64,000 nucleotides of DNA from the NCBI RefSeq assembly GCF_949987535.1, contig NC_080070.1, positions 7,498,016-7,562,015 of the forward strand, written 5' to 3'. A program made the translations under genes and the position numbers. Origin of the DNA: Balaenoptera acutorostrata (taxonomy: Eukaryota; Chordata; Mammalia; Artiodactyla; Balaenopteridae). Position 1 is the stretch's first letter; each line of letters starts with the position of its first letter. The notes beneath the pieces were generated by a model, which ran no database searches, was not told the origin of the DNA, and was given only the letters and a program-made list of their open reading frames with translations. Positions 34,119-45,100 of this stretch are shown in pieces.

Positions 34119-34281
34119 TAAAGTTGCACATGATACCACTTTATTGCACTGACAAAGAAGGAAATAAAATGGAAAAGCCAATTCTTCCAATCTAGTCAGG
34201 AAAAAGAAAAAAATATTCACCTTCACCTTTCCTCTACACTTTTCTGTTCTAGTCTCTATATGTCCCTTTTTCTCTGGCTAA
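32951..34281. other. single-copy DNA; A homopolymer at 34,090-34,115
   Basis: A 26-base uninterrupted A tract stands at 34,090-34,115 without an obvious SINE or L1 body before it, so its origin is unclear. No gene is recognised. The short frame at 33,672-33,908 is unsupported. Confidence 0.45.
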
Positions 34282-34298
34282 GAATGCCTAAGAATTTT

Positions 34299-34355
34299 TT
34301 TTTTTTTTATTGCAGTATAGTTGATTTACAATGTTGTGTTAGTTTCAGGTGTATG
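34299..34355 (-). mobile_element. 57-bp extreme 5'-truncated L1, minus
   Basis: Only the last bases of an L1 3' end remain ('attgcagtatagttgattta', 'caatgttgtgttagtttcag') with a T run on the left. It is bracketed by GAATGCCTAAGAATTTT (34,282) and GAATGCCGAAGAATTTT (34,356), a target duplication with one mismatch. A true but minimal retrotransposition event. Confidence 0.9.
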
Positions 34356-34372
34356 GAATGCCGAAGAATTTT

Positions 34373-35559
34373 GAATCATCACTTTATTATTATCAGAAAT
34401 CTGTCTCACACTGTTACCAGGTGTGACTACAAAGGAAGGCTTCTGATTCCACGAGCCATACATGGAAATCAATGTTCTTATTTTATAACCGAAGCGTATA
34501 CAGGCAATATGTGCATATATCAAACCATTATGTTGTTGTATAAAACTAATACGATGTTGTATGTCAGTTACATCTTAACTTAAAAAAGCTTATTCAGTGT
34601 TCTGTTTTCCTAGAGTTGCAGATGTGATTTGGGGCATCCCTGGTGATCTCTGATTTTACTTGTTGGAGCATGAAGTCAGGACTTAACAACTGATCTAGAA
34701 CTTTGTATTTTCAAAATAGTTTACACTTCTTAAAGTCATCAGGTATTATTTAGTGACTTAATAACATTATTCATGCCCCTCCCCCATGACCCAAATGAGA
34801 TCATCACCGGATTGTCTCAGATTATAGATTCTTAGCGACAGCAGCCAGCCCCGTGCAGCTCCCCGTGTGTAATGTTTTGCACTTAGATGCTTGATAATTA
34901 TAATGCTTTGAAGTATGAACTCAGTTTAACGTTTGGTCTGTTTATTTTTAACATAATGGACCGTGAAAAGAGTGAAAATTTAATTTTTCTTGTTATGCCA
35001 TTTTAGACATTGTCAATTTTCCTCAGTTGCAAACTTAGTTACGGAGAGAGGAGATACTGCTACATTCAGAATCAGCAACCATCATACCCACAACACAACC
35101 ATACTTGAAAGAGCAGAGTGGAACCCAGAAGCTGTATAATGTAGGGGACCAAGTTGAAAGACTGTGGGTGGATTTCTTAGTCACCCACGGATGGGCCTCA
35201 GGGGCTCTGGGCACTCCCTGAAATGCCCTATTTGGAAATTCTGAGGGTAGGGCAGTATCTGTTGCTTAGATGCTCAAAGGGATTCAGGTTGCCCTGCCAA
35301 AAAAAAAAAAAAAAAAAAGGTAAAACCACAATTCCATGTCTTCTGCTTTCCAGCATCCATTGGGTCGAGAAGACAAGGGATGTAAGGACAGTAAGACAAT
35401 GTGGGGATGCTGTGTGTCTTCCCTTCTTTCTGCCAGTAGAACCCTGATTTTGCTCAGGGTGACAATGGGCCTAGCCTGGGAGGATGACTCATGACATTGC
35501 AAAACCAGTCAGGACAATCCCATCCTCTTCCATTAGACTGTCAACTTCCCAGCCTCCCT
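34373..35559. other. single-copy DNA, no gene recognised
   Basis: An A run lies at 35,300-35,318. Short frames on both strands are unsupported. Confidence 0.4.
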
Positions 35560-35960
35560 TTCAGTGAGGGTGTCGTCAGCATGTGTTCCATTTCTTGCCA
35601 ATGAGATGCAAGAGGAAGGCTGCAGGGAAGCTTTTGGAGAGTTCTTGCTTTCTTTATATGTGAGAAAGAAGTGGCTGCCTCAGCCCCCTCCCCTTTCTTT
35701 TGGCCTTGAACTTGCCTGTGATAGTTGGAACTGCCGCAGCCATCTTGTAACCTTGAGGTGATGTGCATGGGGATAATAGGCCAATATGCAAAATGGAGAG
35801 ACAGAAGGAGTCTGAGTCTTTAATGACATTGGTAAGTTGGCAGGTCAATCCTGATATGGACTGTCTTTGAGTTTCTTAAGTAAGTAATAAACATTCTTCT
35901 GGCTTAACCTATAGTTAGCGGAGGGTTTCTGCTACTTGCATCCAAATATACCTCAGTGGG
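35560..35960 (+). repeat. mammalian LTR-like interspersed repeat, plus
   Basis: 'tgccaatgagatgcaagagg', 'ctgccgcagccatcttgtaa', 'agagacagaaggagtctgag' and 'gtaataaacattcttctggc' follow the order of a common mammalian repeat with an AATAAA near its 3' end. I cannot name the family with certainty. Confidence 0.5.
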
Positions 35961-36651
35961 TATAGTGAATAATCTTTTTCAGCTTAAAATATAAACAATT
36001 GATTCTGCCTGTTCAAAATGTACCACTAGTAGCTAGATGTTGTTTTCATTGGATGATACTAACCCTATTAATAAACTAGCCTTCTAAATATACATGCAGG
36101 AAACATATGGGAAAAATCAGGAGTGAAATAAATGATCCTCTGAACTTAAACAGTATTCTTCCTGATATGAAGAATGGTGGGTTTTACCTTATTTTTGGTT
36201 AATAATACCATAATCAATGAACAGAAGTAATTATATAGGCAGAGACTACATCTCTACTTCCAACTAAAGTGGGAATTAATTTTAAATATCCATGCTTTTT
36301 TGTTCTAAACTTTTCTATCTCAATAAATGTTTGTGCTATTTCATCATATGGCCTACATACTAACATAAAAGACAAATCTACTAATTAAGGTTTGAATTTT
36401 TGTTTGGTTTTATTTTTTTATATTCTGTTAAAACCATTTTGACATATAAGTCCCTTGGAAAATTTGAGGAAGGAAAAAGCCACTGAATTAAGTTAGCACA
36501 TTCTCCTCCAGGAAATTTAGTCACATGTATGTCTATGCTATTTATATAAACTTAAACATTACTTCATATGTATCCATATGTATATATATATTTGTGGATT
36601 ATTTTTAAAAAGCTTTATCTACAGTTCACCAAAGGTGAAGGGTTGGAAGTT
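35961..36651. other. single-copy AT-rich DNA
   Basis: No recognised repeat or gene. A run of tatatatata lies near 36,580. Confidence 0.4.
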
Positions 36652-37090
36652 CATCAGTTAGCTTTTGCTGTGTAACAAACCCCTCTAAAACTCAGTTGCT
36701 TAAACAGCAATGGTGTTGTCACTCACACGTCTGCAGGTCGGCTGGTGTAGCTTGCACTTGACTGGGTTTGCCTCCAAGCTAAAGATTGGATCCAGGTCTG
36801 CTTTACATTTCTTGGACCAGCAGGTTGGCTGGCACGTGTTTTTCTCCTGGTGATGACAGAGGTGCGAGATGCAAGAGGGCCAGCCCAGATGTATATTTCA
36901 AGTCTTTGCTTGTGTCACATCCACTAACATGCCATTGGCCAAAGTGAGTCAGAGGGCCAAGCCCCATACTCACGGCATAGGAGATGGACTTCATTGCCAG
37001 CTGGGAGGGGGCACTACAAAGTCACATGCCAGGTCACAGGAAGGGGGTGGGGGGAAGGATTGAAAACAATGAAGGAAAGAGAGTTGGTAA
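36652..37090 (-). repeat. ancient interspersed repeat (LTR-type)
   Basis: 'ttagcttttgctgtgtaaca', 'aactcagttgcttaaacagc', 'ggccaaagtgagtcagaggg' and 'aaagtcacatgccaggtcac' match the same class as at 5,910. Non-coding. Confidence 0.5.
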
Positions 37091-37492
37091 CAAATGACCA
37101 GCTTCTGACATTGTCCTGACAGTTCTTGGAACCCCACAGAGCAAAGAATTAAAGGAACACTCTTAGGAAAGAGAGATGCCTGGTACTCCTACCATGAAAG
37201 GTGAAATTCCTCATACTGAATATGTTTAGGCTATTCTTGGAAGAATGATCTGACAATGCTTTTAAGAAGATCACTATTCCTTTCTACTATACCTATATGA
37301 GAAGATGGATGTTGGCTGAATTTATTGTGGTAATCATTTCCCAATACATGTAAATCAAACCATCATGCAGTACACCTTAAACTTATATAGTGATGTATTT
37401 CAATTATTTCTCGATAAAACTGGGGAAAAAAAGATCACCATCCACCACTATCATTCATGTACCTTTCTAGAGCTAGCCTAGTATTTCTGTGG
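37091..37492. other. single-copy DNA, no gene recognised
   Basis: 37,320-37,430 contains 'acttatatagtgatgtattt', which resembles a diverged L1 3' UTR. Not certain. Confidence 0.35.
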
Positions 37493-38357
37493 AATAAAGA
37501 TATTTATTTATTTTTCTTTCTTTTTTTAGATTGAAGAACAATTGATTTACAATGTTGTGGTAATTTCTGCTGTACAGAAAAGCAATTCAGTTATATGCAT
37601 ATACGTGTGTATATATATATACACACACACATTCTTTTTTATATTCTTTTTTATTATGATTTATCACAGGATGTTGAATATAGTTCCTTGTGCTATACAG
37701 TAGGACCTTGCTGTTTATCCATTCTCTGTATAATAGTTTGCATCTGCTAATCCAAAATTCCCACTCCATCCCTCCCCAACCCACCTCCCCCTTGGCAACC
37801 ACAAGTCTGTTCTCTGTGTCTGTGCATAGATAAGCTCATTTGTGTCATATTTTAGATTCTACGTATAAGTGATATCATATGGTATTTGTCTTTCTCTTTC
37901 TGACTTACTTCACTTAGTATGATAATCTCTAGGTCCATCCATTTTGCTGCAAATGGCATTATTTCATTCTCTTTTTATGGCTGAGTAGTATTCTATTGTA
38001 TATTTGTACCACATCTTTATCCATTCATCTGTTGATGGACATTTAGGTTGTTTCCATGTCTTGGCTATTGTGAATAGTGCTGCTATGAATATAGGGGAGC
38101 ACATATCTTTTTGAATTATAGTTTTGTCTGGATATATGCCCAGGAGTGGGAATGCTGGATCATATGGCAACTCTATTTTTAGTTTTCTGAGGAACCTCCA
38201 TACTGTTTTCCATAGTGGCTGTACCAACTTACATTTCCACCAACAGTGTAGGAAGCTTCCCTTTTCTCCATACCCTCTCCAACATTTGTTATTTGTAGAC
38301 TTTTTAATGATGGCCATTCTGATTGACCGATATGAGGTGGTACCTCATTGTAGTTTT

Positions 38358-38715
38358 GGATTTTTTTAAAATAAGTTTTATTTATCTTATTTTTGGCTGC
38401 ATTGGGTCTTCGTTGCTGTGCGCAGGCTTTTCTCTGGTTGCAGCAAGTGGGGGCTACTCTTCGTTGCCGTGCACGGGCTTCTCATTGCGGTGGCTTCTCT
38501 TGCTGCGGAGCACGGACTCTAGGTGCGCAGGCTTCAGTAGTTGTGGCACGTGGGCTCAGTAGTTGTGGCTCGTGGGCTCTAGAGCACAGGCTCAGTAGTT
38601 GTGGTGCACGGGCTTAGTTGCTCCGCGGCATGTGGGATCTTCCCGGACCAGGGATGGAACCCGTGTCCCCTGCATTGGCAGGCGGATTCTTAACCACTGC
38701 GCCACCAGGGAAGCC
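38358..38715 (-). mobile_element. CHR SINE, minus, inside L1
   Basis: Long CHR form with the repeated 'agtagttgtggc' block and 'cgccaccagggaagcccc' at the tRNA-like end. The perfect 15-bp target duplication CCTCATTGTAGTTTT is at 38,343-38,357 and 38,716-38,730. It duplicates L1 sequence, proving insertion into the L1. Confidence 0.97.
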
Positions 38716-39601
38716 CCTCATTGTAGTTTTATTTGCATTTCTCTAATAATTAGCGATGTTGAGCACCTTTTCATGTGCCTGTTGGCCATCTGTATGTCTT
38801 CTTTGGAAAAATGTGTATTTAGGTCTTCTGTCCATTTTTCGATTGGGTTGTTTGTTTTTTTGTTATTGAGTTGTATGAGCTGTTTGTATATTTTGAAAAT
38901 TAAGTCCTTGTCGGTCGCATCATTTGCAAATATTTTCTCCCAGTCCATAGGTTGTTTTTCATTTTGTTTATGGTTTCCTTTGCTGTGCAAAAGCTTGTAA
39001 GTTTGATTAGGTCCCATTTGTTTATTTTTGCTTTTATTTCTATTGCCTCGGGAGACTGACCTAAGAAAACATCGGTACCATTTATGTCAGAGAATGTTTT
39101 GCCCATGATCTCTTCTAGGAGTTTTATAGTGTCATGTCTTATATTTAAGTCTTTAAGCCATTTTGAGTTTATTTTTGTGTATGGTGTAAGGGAGTGTTCT
39201 AACTTCATTGATTTACATGCAGCTGTCCAGCTTTCCCAACACCACTTGCTGAAGAGACTTTTTCCATTGTATATTTTTGCCTCCTTTGTTGAACATTAAT
39301 TGACCATAAGTGTGTAGGTTTATTTCTGGGCTCTCTATTCTGTTCCATTGATCCATATGTCTGTTTTTGTGCCAGTACCACGCTGTTTTGATTATTGTAG
39401 CTTTGTAGTATTGTCTGAAGTCTGGGAGGGTTATGCCTCCTGCTTTGTTCTTTTTCTTCAGGATTGCTTTGGCAATTTTGGCTCCTTATGGTTCCATATA
39501 AATTTTAGGATTATTTGTTCTAGTTCTGTGAAAAATGTCATGGGTAATTTGATAGGGATTGCATTAAATCTATAGATTGTTTTTGGGAGTATGGCCATTT
39601 T

Positions 39602-39955
39602 TTAAAAAAATTTATTTATTTATTATTTATTTTTGGCTGCCTTGGGTCTTCGTTGCTGCGCACGGGCTTTCTCTAGTTGCGGCGAGCGGGGGCTACTCTT
39701 CATTGAGGTGCACGGGCTTCTCATTGCAGTGGCTTCTCTTGTTGCGGAGCACGGGCTCTAGGCACACGGGCTTCAGTAGTTGTGGCACGTGGGCTCAGTA
39801 GTTGTGGCTCGCAGGCTCTAGAGCGCAGGCTCAGTAGCTGTGGTGCACAGGCTTAGTTGCTCTGCGGCATGTGGGATCTTCCCGGACCAGGGCTCGAACC
39901 CGTGTCCCCTGCATTGGCAGGCGGATTCTTAACCACTGCGCCACCAGGGAAGCCC
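39602..39955 (-). mobile_element. CHR SINE, minus, inside L1
   Basis: Same subtype as the SINE at 38,358, with target duplication GGCCATTTT at 39,593-39,601 and 39,956-39,964. L1 text ('taataatattaattcttcca') resumes immediately after. Confidence 0.95.
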
Positions 39956-40129
39956 GGCCATTTTAATAATATTAATTCTTCCAGTCCAAGAGCATGGGAT
40001 ATGTTTCCATTTCTTTGAATCATTAAAGATAATTTATTTTGTCATTATTGCTGTCATTGTCTCTGTATGTTGGAATTGTACAGAGATTTTATTTACAAGA
40101 TCCATAATGTGTAATGACCAATATTTTTA

Positions 40130-40335
40130 ACAACAATAGCTAAAATAATAGCCATGTTCCTCACATGCATTCTTTCATTTGAATCTTCACAGCAACCCTG
40201 TGAAGTAGGAATTGTTCATTATGCCTATTTCACAGATGAGGAAGTTGAGTCCTGGGTTAAGTAACTTACTGAAGGTCACAGCTAACAGAGCCAGGAATCA
40301 AACCTAGTTAGTCTCACTTAAGACTCACATGCTTA
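40130..40335 (-). repeat. MIR SINE, minus
   Basis: Reversed MIR: 'ttcacagcaaccctgtgaag', 'tttcacagatgaggaagttg', 'ggttaagtaacttactgaag' and 'gagccaggaatcaaacctag'. Confidence 0.85.
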
Positions 40336-41087
40336 CCAGGACACAGGTTGCTCCAGGGAAGACAGTGTTGAGCTGGTATTGTTGGAGCCCGGTTTGGCAC
40401 ACGAAGCCACTACAGCCAAGCCGCCATGATGAAATATACATGCTGTAAAATAAAGCAAATTCTGTGTCTATGCTATATTTTTCTCTGTCGCAATACAGAA
40501 AATTGCCTATCTAGATTGCTTTTGAGAACAGAATCCTGAGGATTTGGGTTGATCGTTAGCAGAAGTACACATTTTACAAAACAAACGTGAATTTTTGAAC
40601 ACTCTTAGCCCCCTGATTTACCAGAGCATCAATTTGTCTGGCTTCATTGGCTTCTCAAACCATTGTGGCCTGGGCCAGCCATGCCCACAGTGGACTAGCG
40701 GCCTGAAACCTTACTCCCAGTGACCTGCTGTCCCAGCCTGGCAGGTCCCAGCCCAAGCCCCTCGATCCCCTGTGGACAGCTGAGGAGGGTGCAGGTGGCT
40801 CTTCATGTCCCCACTGTCACTTAAAAACCTTTTCCCTTGATTCTTCGTGTTCTGCATTCTTTTCTGAAACTGGGTGTTGACTCAGTACATGGAGCAACAT
40901 TGGAGGACACTCCCCAGAATTCAAATCCACAAGGAGCCTCTTTCTGTGTCTGAACTTAACTTTTCCACTTTCAGTCTCATTCTTTGCTCATCGATCTGAA
41001 CAAAATGAATCTCTGGACTTTTAAATGCTTTCAGTAATCATGTGAGTGAGTGTCCTCTTATTTTAAGCTCTACAAATTAATTCCTTT
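40336..41087. other. single-copy DNA, no gene recognised
   Basis: No repeat or exon is supported. Confidence 0.4.
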
Positions 41088-41102
41088 AAAAAGAGTATTC
41101 TT

Positions 41103-41890
41103 TTTTTTCTTTAAAATTTTTTTTTAACATCTTTATTGGAGTATAATTGCTTTACAATGGTGTGTTAGTTTCTGCTGTATAACAAAGTGAATCAGCTATA
41201 CATATACATACATCCCCATATCTCCTCCCTCTTGCATCTCCCTCCCACCCTCCCTATCCCACCCCTCTAGGTGGACACAAAGCACTGAGCTGATCTCCCT
41301 GTGCTATGAGGCTCCTTCCCACTAGCTATCTATTTTACATTTGGTAGTGTATATATGTCCATGCCACTCTCTCACTTTGTCCCAACTTACCCTTCCCCCT
41401 CCCCGTGTCCTCAAGTCCATTCTCTACATCTTTGTCTTTATTCCTGTCCTGCCCCTAGTTCTTCAGAACCTTTTTTTTTTTTTAGATTCCATATATATGC
41501 ATTAGCATACAGTATTTGTTTTTCTCTTTCTGACTTACTTCTCTCTGTATGACAGTCTCTAGGTCCATCCACCTCACTACAAATAACTCAATTTCATTCC
41601 TTTTTATGGCTGAATAATAGTCCATTGTATATATGTGCCACATCTTTATCCATTCATCTGTCAGTGGACACTTAGGTTGCTTCCATGTCCTGGCTATTGT
41701 AAAAAGAGCTGCAGTGAATACTGTGGTACATGACTCTTTCTGAATTATGGTTTTCTCAGGGTATATGCCCAGTAGTGGGATTGCTGGGTCATATGGTAGT
41801 TCTACTTTTAGTTTTTTGAGGAACTTCCATACTGTTCTCCGTAGTGGCTGTATCAATTTACATTCCTACCAACAGTGCAAGAGGGTTCCT
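41103..41890 (-). mobile_element. younger L1 3' end with ORF2 terminus, minus
   Basis: The 3' UTR is recognisable ('catctttattggagtataat', 'gctttacaatggtgtgttag', 'caaagcactgagctgatctc'). The minus-strand frame 41,482-41,856 carries about 124 uninterrupted residues of the ORF2 C terminus (DEWIKMWHIYTMDYYSAIKR stretch) to a stop, indicating limited decay. The target duplication is AAAAAGAGTATTCTT (41,088) and AAAAAGGGTATCCTT (41,891), two mismatches. Strongly 5'-truncated and inactive. Confidence 0.94.
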
Positions 41891-41905
41891 AAAAAGGGTA
41901 TCCTT

Positions 41906-43050
41906 AAGAAAAATACTTTTGGTATGAACTAGAGAGAGTAAAGCACACCCCTTAAACCCAAGAGTGCTTTCATGTGACCCGCAAGCCAACAGTTATTTCT
42001 TTAACTAGCACATATTTTTTGCTTCTTTAACAAGAGTGGCATAATCTTGGGGATGTTTTGGGGATGGCTAATGGAAAGGGGAGGGTGATCAAGCCCCTTA
42101 GGAAGGGGAGGTTCAAATGATTTTTATAACTGAGATGGCACGAGCACTGACCATTCAGCATAGACACCCGTTATCAACAGCCTGTGTGGCCGTATTTGTG
42201 TCACCTCCAGACCAGACATGCCCCACTCCTGTTCGCACCAGCACTGGCACTCAGCTCCATCACCCCAGATCTGGATCCAAACCCCTAGGCAGTGCTTTTG
42301 TAAATAGAATCTACTGTCCAGGGAAAAGATTCATCACCATTTAGGAAATTCAGTTTCTGAAGACAATTTCAAAAGAAGGTTTTCAAAGAGATTTTGAGCA
42401 ATGACTGGGATAAGTTATTCCTTCTTCAAGGGTCCTGCTGGTTGAGAACATATACATTCTGGCATGTTTATTCAAAGACAAGTACTGTTATTTTGCCCTA
42501 CTTCTTGGTGACTGTTATACTTTGTAGTGGCTTCAAGAAGTGACTGTCATTTTGATAAAATGTCAAGTCAGATGACAGATGTCTGACTTATTTGGGGAAC
42601 CTTAAGCCTGGAGAGAAAGGGAGATTATTGTTAGATCAGAGAAGTAGGTATAGAATGATCACGTTATTAAGGAGAAATAGTTGGATTTGGAAAGAGAAAC
42701 CAGCCAGCCCAGTGTGACAACCAGCGCTAATGGGACAACCCATGCTGTTTGGCTTTCAGTGTGTAGGTTGCAAGTTGATGGAGCCCAGAGGAAGAGAAAC
42801 ACGAGCCCAGGGCAGGAGTGGGAAGAGCTCTGCTATCAGCTATAACTCAGTGCTTCTTTGGCTCTCCATGCCTGCAGTATTCCTTTCATAGTGGATTTGC
42901 AAATAAGAAGTTCTCTGAAAACAGCCAAGTAAAGAAGACACTGGAAACCTGGGGTTGGCTCTGGAGTTTGTGAATATGATAAGAGTCTTTGCACCAAAGA
43001 GACTGTACTTTTTTGTAGCAACTTATTTCAATATTACATAAAAAGGAAAT
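41906..43050. other. single-copy DNA, no gene recognised
   Basis: No repeat family is recognised. Short open frames only. Confidence 0.4.
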
Positions 43051-43054
43051 GTAA

Positions 43055-43420
43055 AAATGCTATTTGTTCTAAAATGCTCAATGATAAGGGACACATTGAA
43101 TAATTTAATATAGAACATTAAGCAGGCATTAAAAGCCAGGGTTTCAGCAAAACAATACTATAGATTGTTCCATACATACATATATGTAGAAGGTCCACAA
43201 CCGGGCGTGGAAGTGCCAAGGCCAAATTCAAATCAAGGTGTTACTTCTGGAGAGAGAAGAGGGAAAACTGGGTTGAGAGATGCAAATGGAGTTTATTAAT
43301 CTGTAATGTTTATTTCTGCAGCTGGGTGTTGGGTTCACAGGGGTTCACTATGTGAGTTTTTATACTTTTTGTATGCTTGAGTTATTTCATAATTTAAAAA
43401 AATATGTTTTCAGATTCTAA
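43055..43420 (+). repeat. old L1M/HAL1-like fragment, plus
   Basis: 'ataagggacacattgaataa', 'agaacattaagcaggcatta', 'gggttcactatgtgagtttt' and 'gtatgcttgagttatttcat' follow old L1 3' UTR order. Confidence 0.55.
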
Positions 43421-43529
43421 TCATATAACTTGGTCATGATAAAATATTAAATGAAGAGATCAATAGAAAAAAAGAAAAGAAATCAATAGGATATAAAATA
43501 TGTACACAATATGACCTCAGTTTTGTTTT

Positions 43530-43819
43530 TTTAAAAAATTATTTATTTATTTATTTTTGGCTGTGTTGGGTCTTCGTTTCTGTGCGAGGGCTTTCTCTAG
43601 TTGCGGAGAGCGGGGGCCACTCTTCATTGCGGTGCGCGGGCCTCTCACTATCGAGGCCTCTCTTGTTGCGGAGCACAGGCTCCAGACGCACAGGCTCAGC
43701 AATTGTGGCTCACGGGCCTAGTCGCTCCGAGGCATGTGGGATCTTCCCAGACCCGGGCTCGAACCCGTGTCCTCTGCATTGGCAGGCAGATTCTCAACCA
43801 CTGTGCCACCAGGGAAGCC
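43530..43819 (-). mobile_element. CHR SINE, minus
   Basis: CHR SINE of the 'cactatcgaggcctctcttg' subtype. Flanks CCTCAGTTTTGTTTT (43,515) and CCTCAGCTTTGTTTT (43,820) form a target duplication with one mismatch. Confidence 0.94.
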
Positions 43820-43932
43820 CCTCAGCTTTGTTTTAAAGTAATAGGTATACAGATACATATATATATATACGTACACACCTGTATATGAATAGAAGAAAGC
43901 AAAAGAAGCTATCTGGTGATTTCTATTTTCTT

Positions 43933-44297
43933 TTTTTTTTTTAATTTATTTTATTTATTTATTTATATTTATTTTTGGCTGTGTTGGGTCTTTGTTACTG
44001 TGCTTGGGATTTCTTTAGTTGTGGTGAGCGGGGGCTACGCTTCGCTGTGGTGTGCAGACTTCTCATTGGGGTGGCTTCTCTTGTTGCAGAGCACAGGCTC
44101 TAGCCTGCGGGCTTCAGTAGTTGTGGCACGTGGGCTCAGTAGTTGTGGCACGTGGGCTCTAGAGTGCAGGCTCAGTAGTTGTGGCGCCCGGGCTTAGTTG
44201 CTCTGTGGCATGTGGGATCTTCCCGGACCAGGGCTCGAACCCGTGTCCCCCTGCATTGGCAGGTGGATTCTTAACCACTGCGCCACCAGGGAAGCCC
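43933..44297 (-). mobile_element. CHR SINE, minus
   Basis: CHR SINE of the 'agtagttgtggcacgtgggc' subtype with target duplication TCTATTTTCTT at 43,922-43,932 and 44,298-44,308. It lies only about 110 bases from the previous SINE but was inserted independently. Confidence 0.94.
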
Positions 44298-44519
44298 TCT
44301 ATTTTCTTAATTATACTTTTTTCGCATTATCTGAATGTTTTACAATAATATATCTTTTATAACCTAAGAAGTGGTATTTTAAAATATTATGGTCTCTAAT
44401 AATTAATCAAGTACATTGTACAGCTTAGCTTTTTAAAATTATAGAATACATGAATGCAGTCTTATTGTAAAGAGTCCGGCCAGCCATGATGACACAGAGC
44501 TGAGAGAGATGCTGCCTCC

Positions 44520-45100
44520 CCAGAAGTGACAGCTCTGTGTGCATCTTCCTTTGTATATATGAACATATGTGCATATAGTGCTCTCGTATTTACTGAATGT
44601 GATCATACTATACTTACTGTTTTATAATTTACCTTTTTCATTTTATATTGCATCTTGGGAGACTTAATTATCAGGGTATGTAGGTTTACCTCGTATTTTT
44701 AATTCAAAAAATTTAAAAATAAATTTAATTCTATTCACTGAATCTCATTCATCTCAGTAGCGGCATAGTATTTATAATACATATAAATAAATACATATTT
44801 ATAATATAGCTCTATCGTAATTCATTTAACTATATCCCTAATGATGGATAGTAAGCCATTTCCTAAATGTTTCTGTTATAAACAGTCTTTCAGTGACTAT
44901 CCTTATCTTCATGTGCACGAACAAGAATTTTTGTAATAAAGATTCCTGGAAATGGGTCTCTAAGTCAGAGGGTACACACATATTTAAATAAGGACAAATA
45001 CTACCAAACTGCCTTCCTGAAAGATTTTGTCACTTAATACTCCTGACACGTATGAGTCTGGTTTCCTCAGATCCTAGCATTTCACTAACATCATATTTTT
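44520..45100 (-). repeat. old L1M-type fragment, minus
   Basis: 'gtgatcatactatacttact', 'gtttctgttataaacagtct', 'gattcctggaaatgggtctc' and 'ccaaactgccttcctgaaag' give the reversed order of an old L1 ORF2/3' UTR region. Confidence 0.6.

Larger units (their letters stand above)
37510..40020 (-). mobile_element. L1 retrotransposon, 5'-truncated, minus, with two SINEs
   Basis: The 3' UTR lies at the left ('tcacaggatgttgaatatag', 'gtgctatacagtaggacctt'). Reversed ORF2 sequence follows: the minus-strand frame at 37,964-38,317 ends in the characteristic IEYYSAIKRE region, and 38,718-39,208 encodes more upstream ORF2. Stops and frame breaks make it inactive. An imperfect target duplication (aataaagatatttattt at 37,493; attaaagataatttattt at 40,022) supports the limits. 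Two CHR SINEs (38,358 and 39,602) interrupt it. About 1.8 kb of L1 remains once the SINEs are removed. Confidence 0.92.

Noticed and set aside
38599..39000. Open frame of 133 residues on the + strand
   Set aside because: It crosses the end of a CHR SINE and the antisense of L1 ORF2, so it is not a gene.
41482..41856. 124-residue frame with protein similarity
   Set aside because: It is the C-terminal fragment of L1 ORF2 in a 5'-truncated copy: a transposon fossil, not a host gene.
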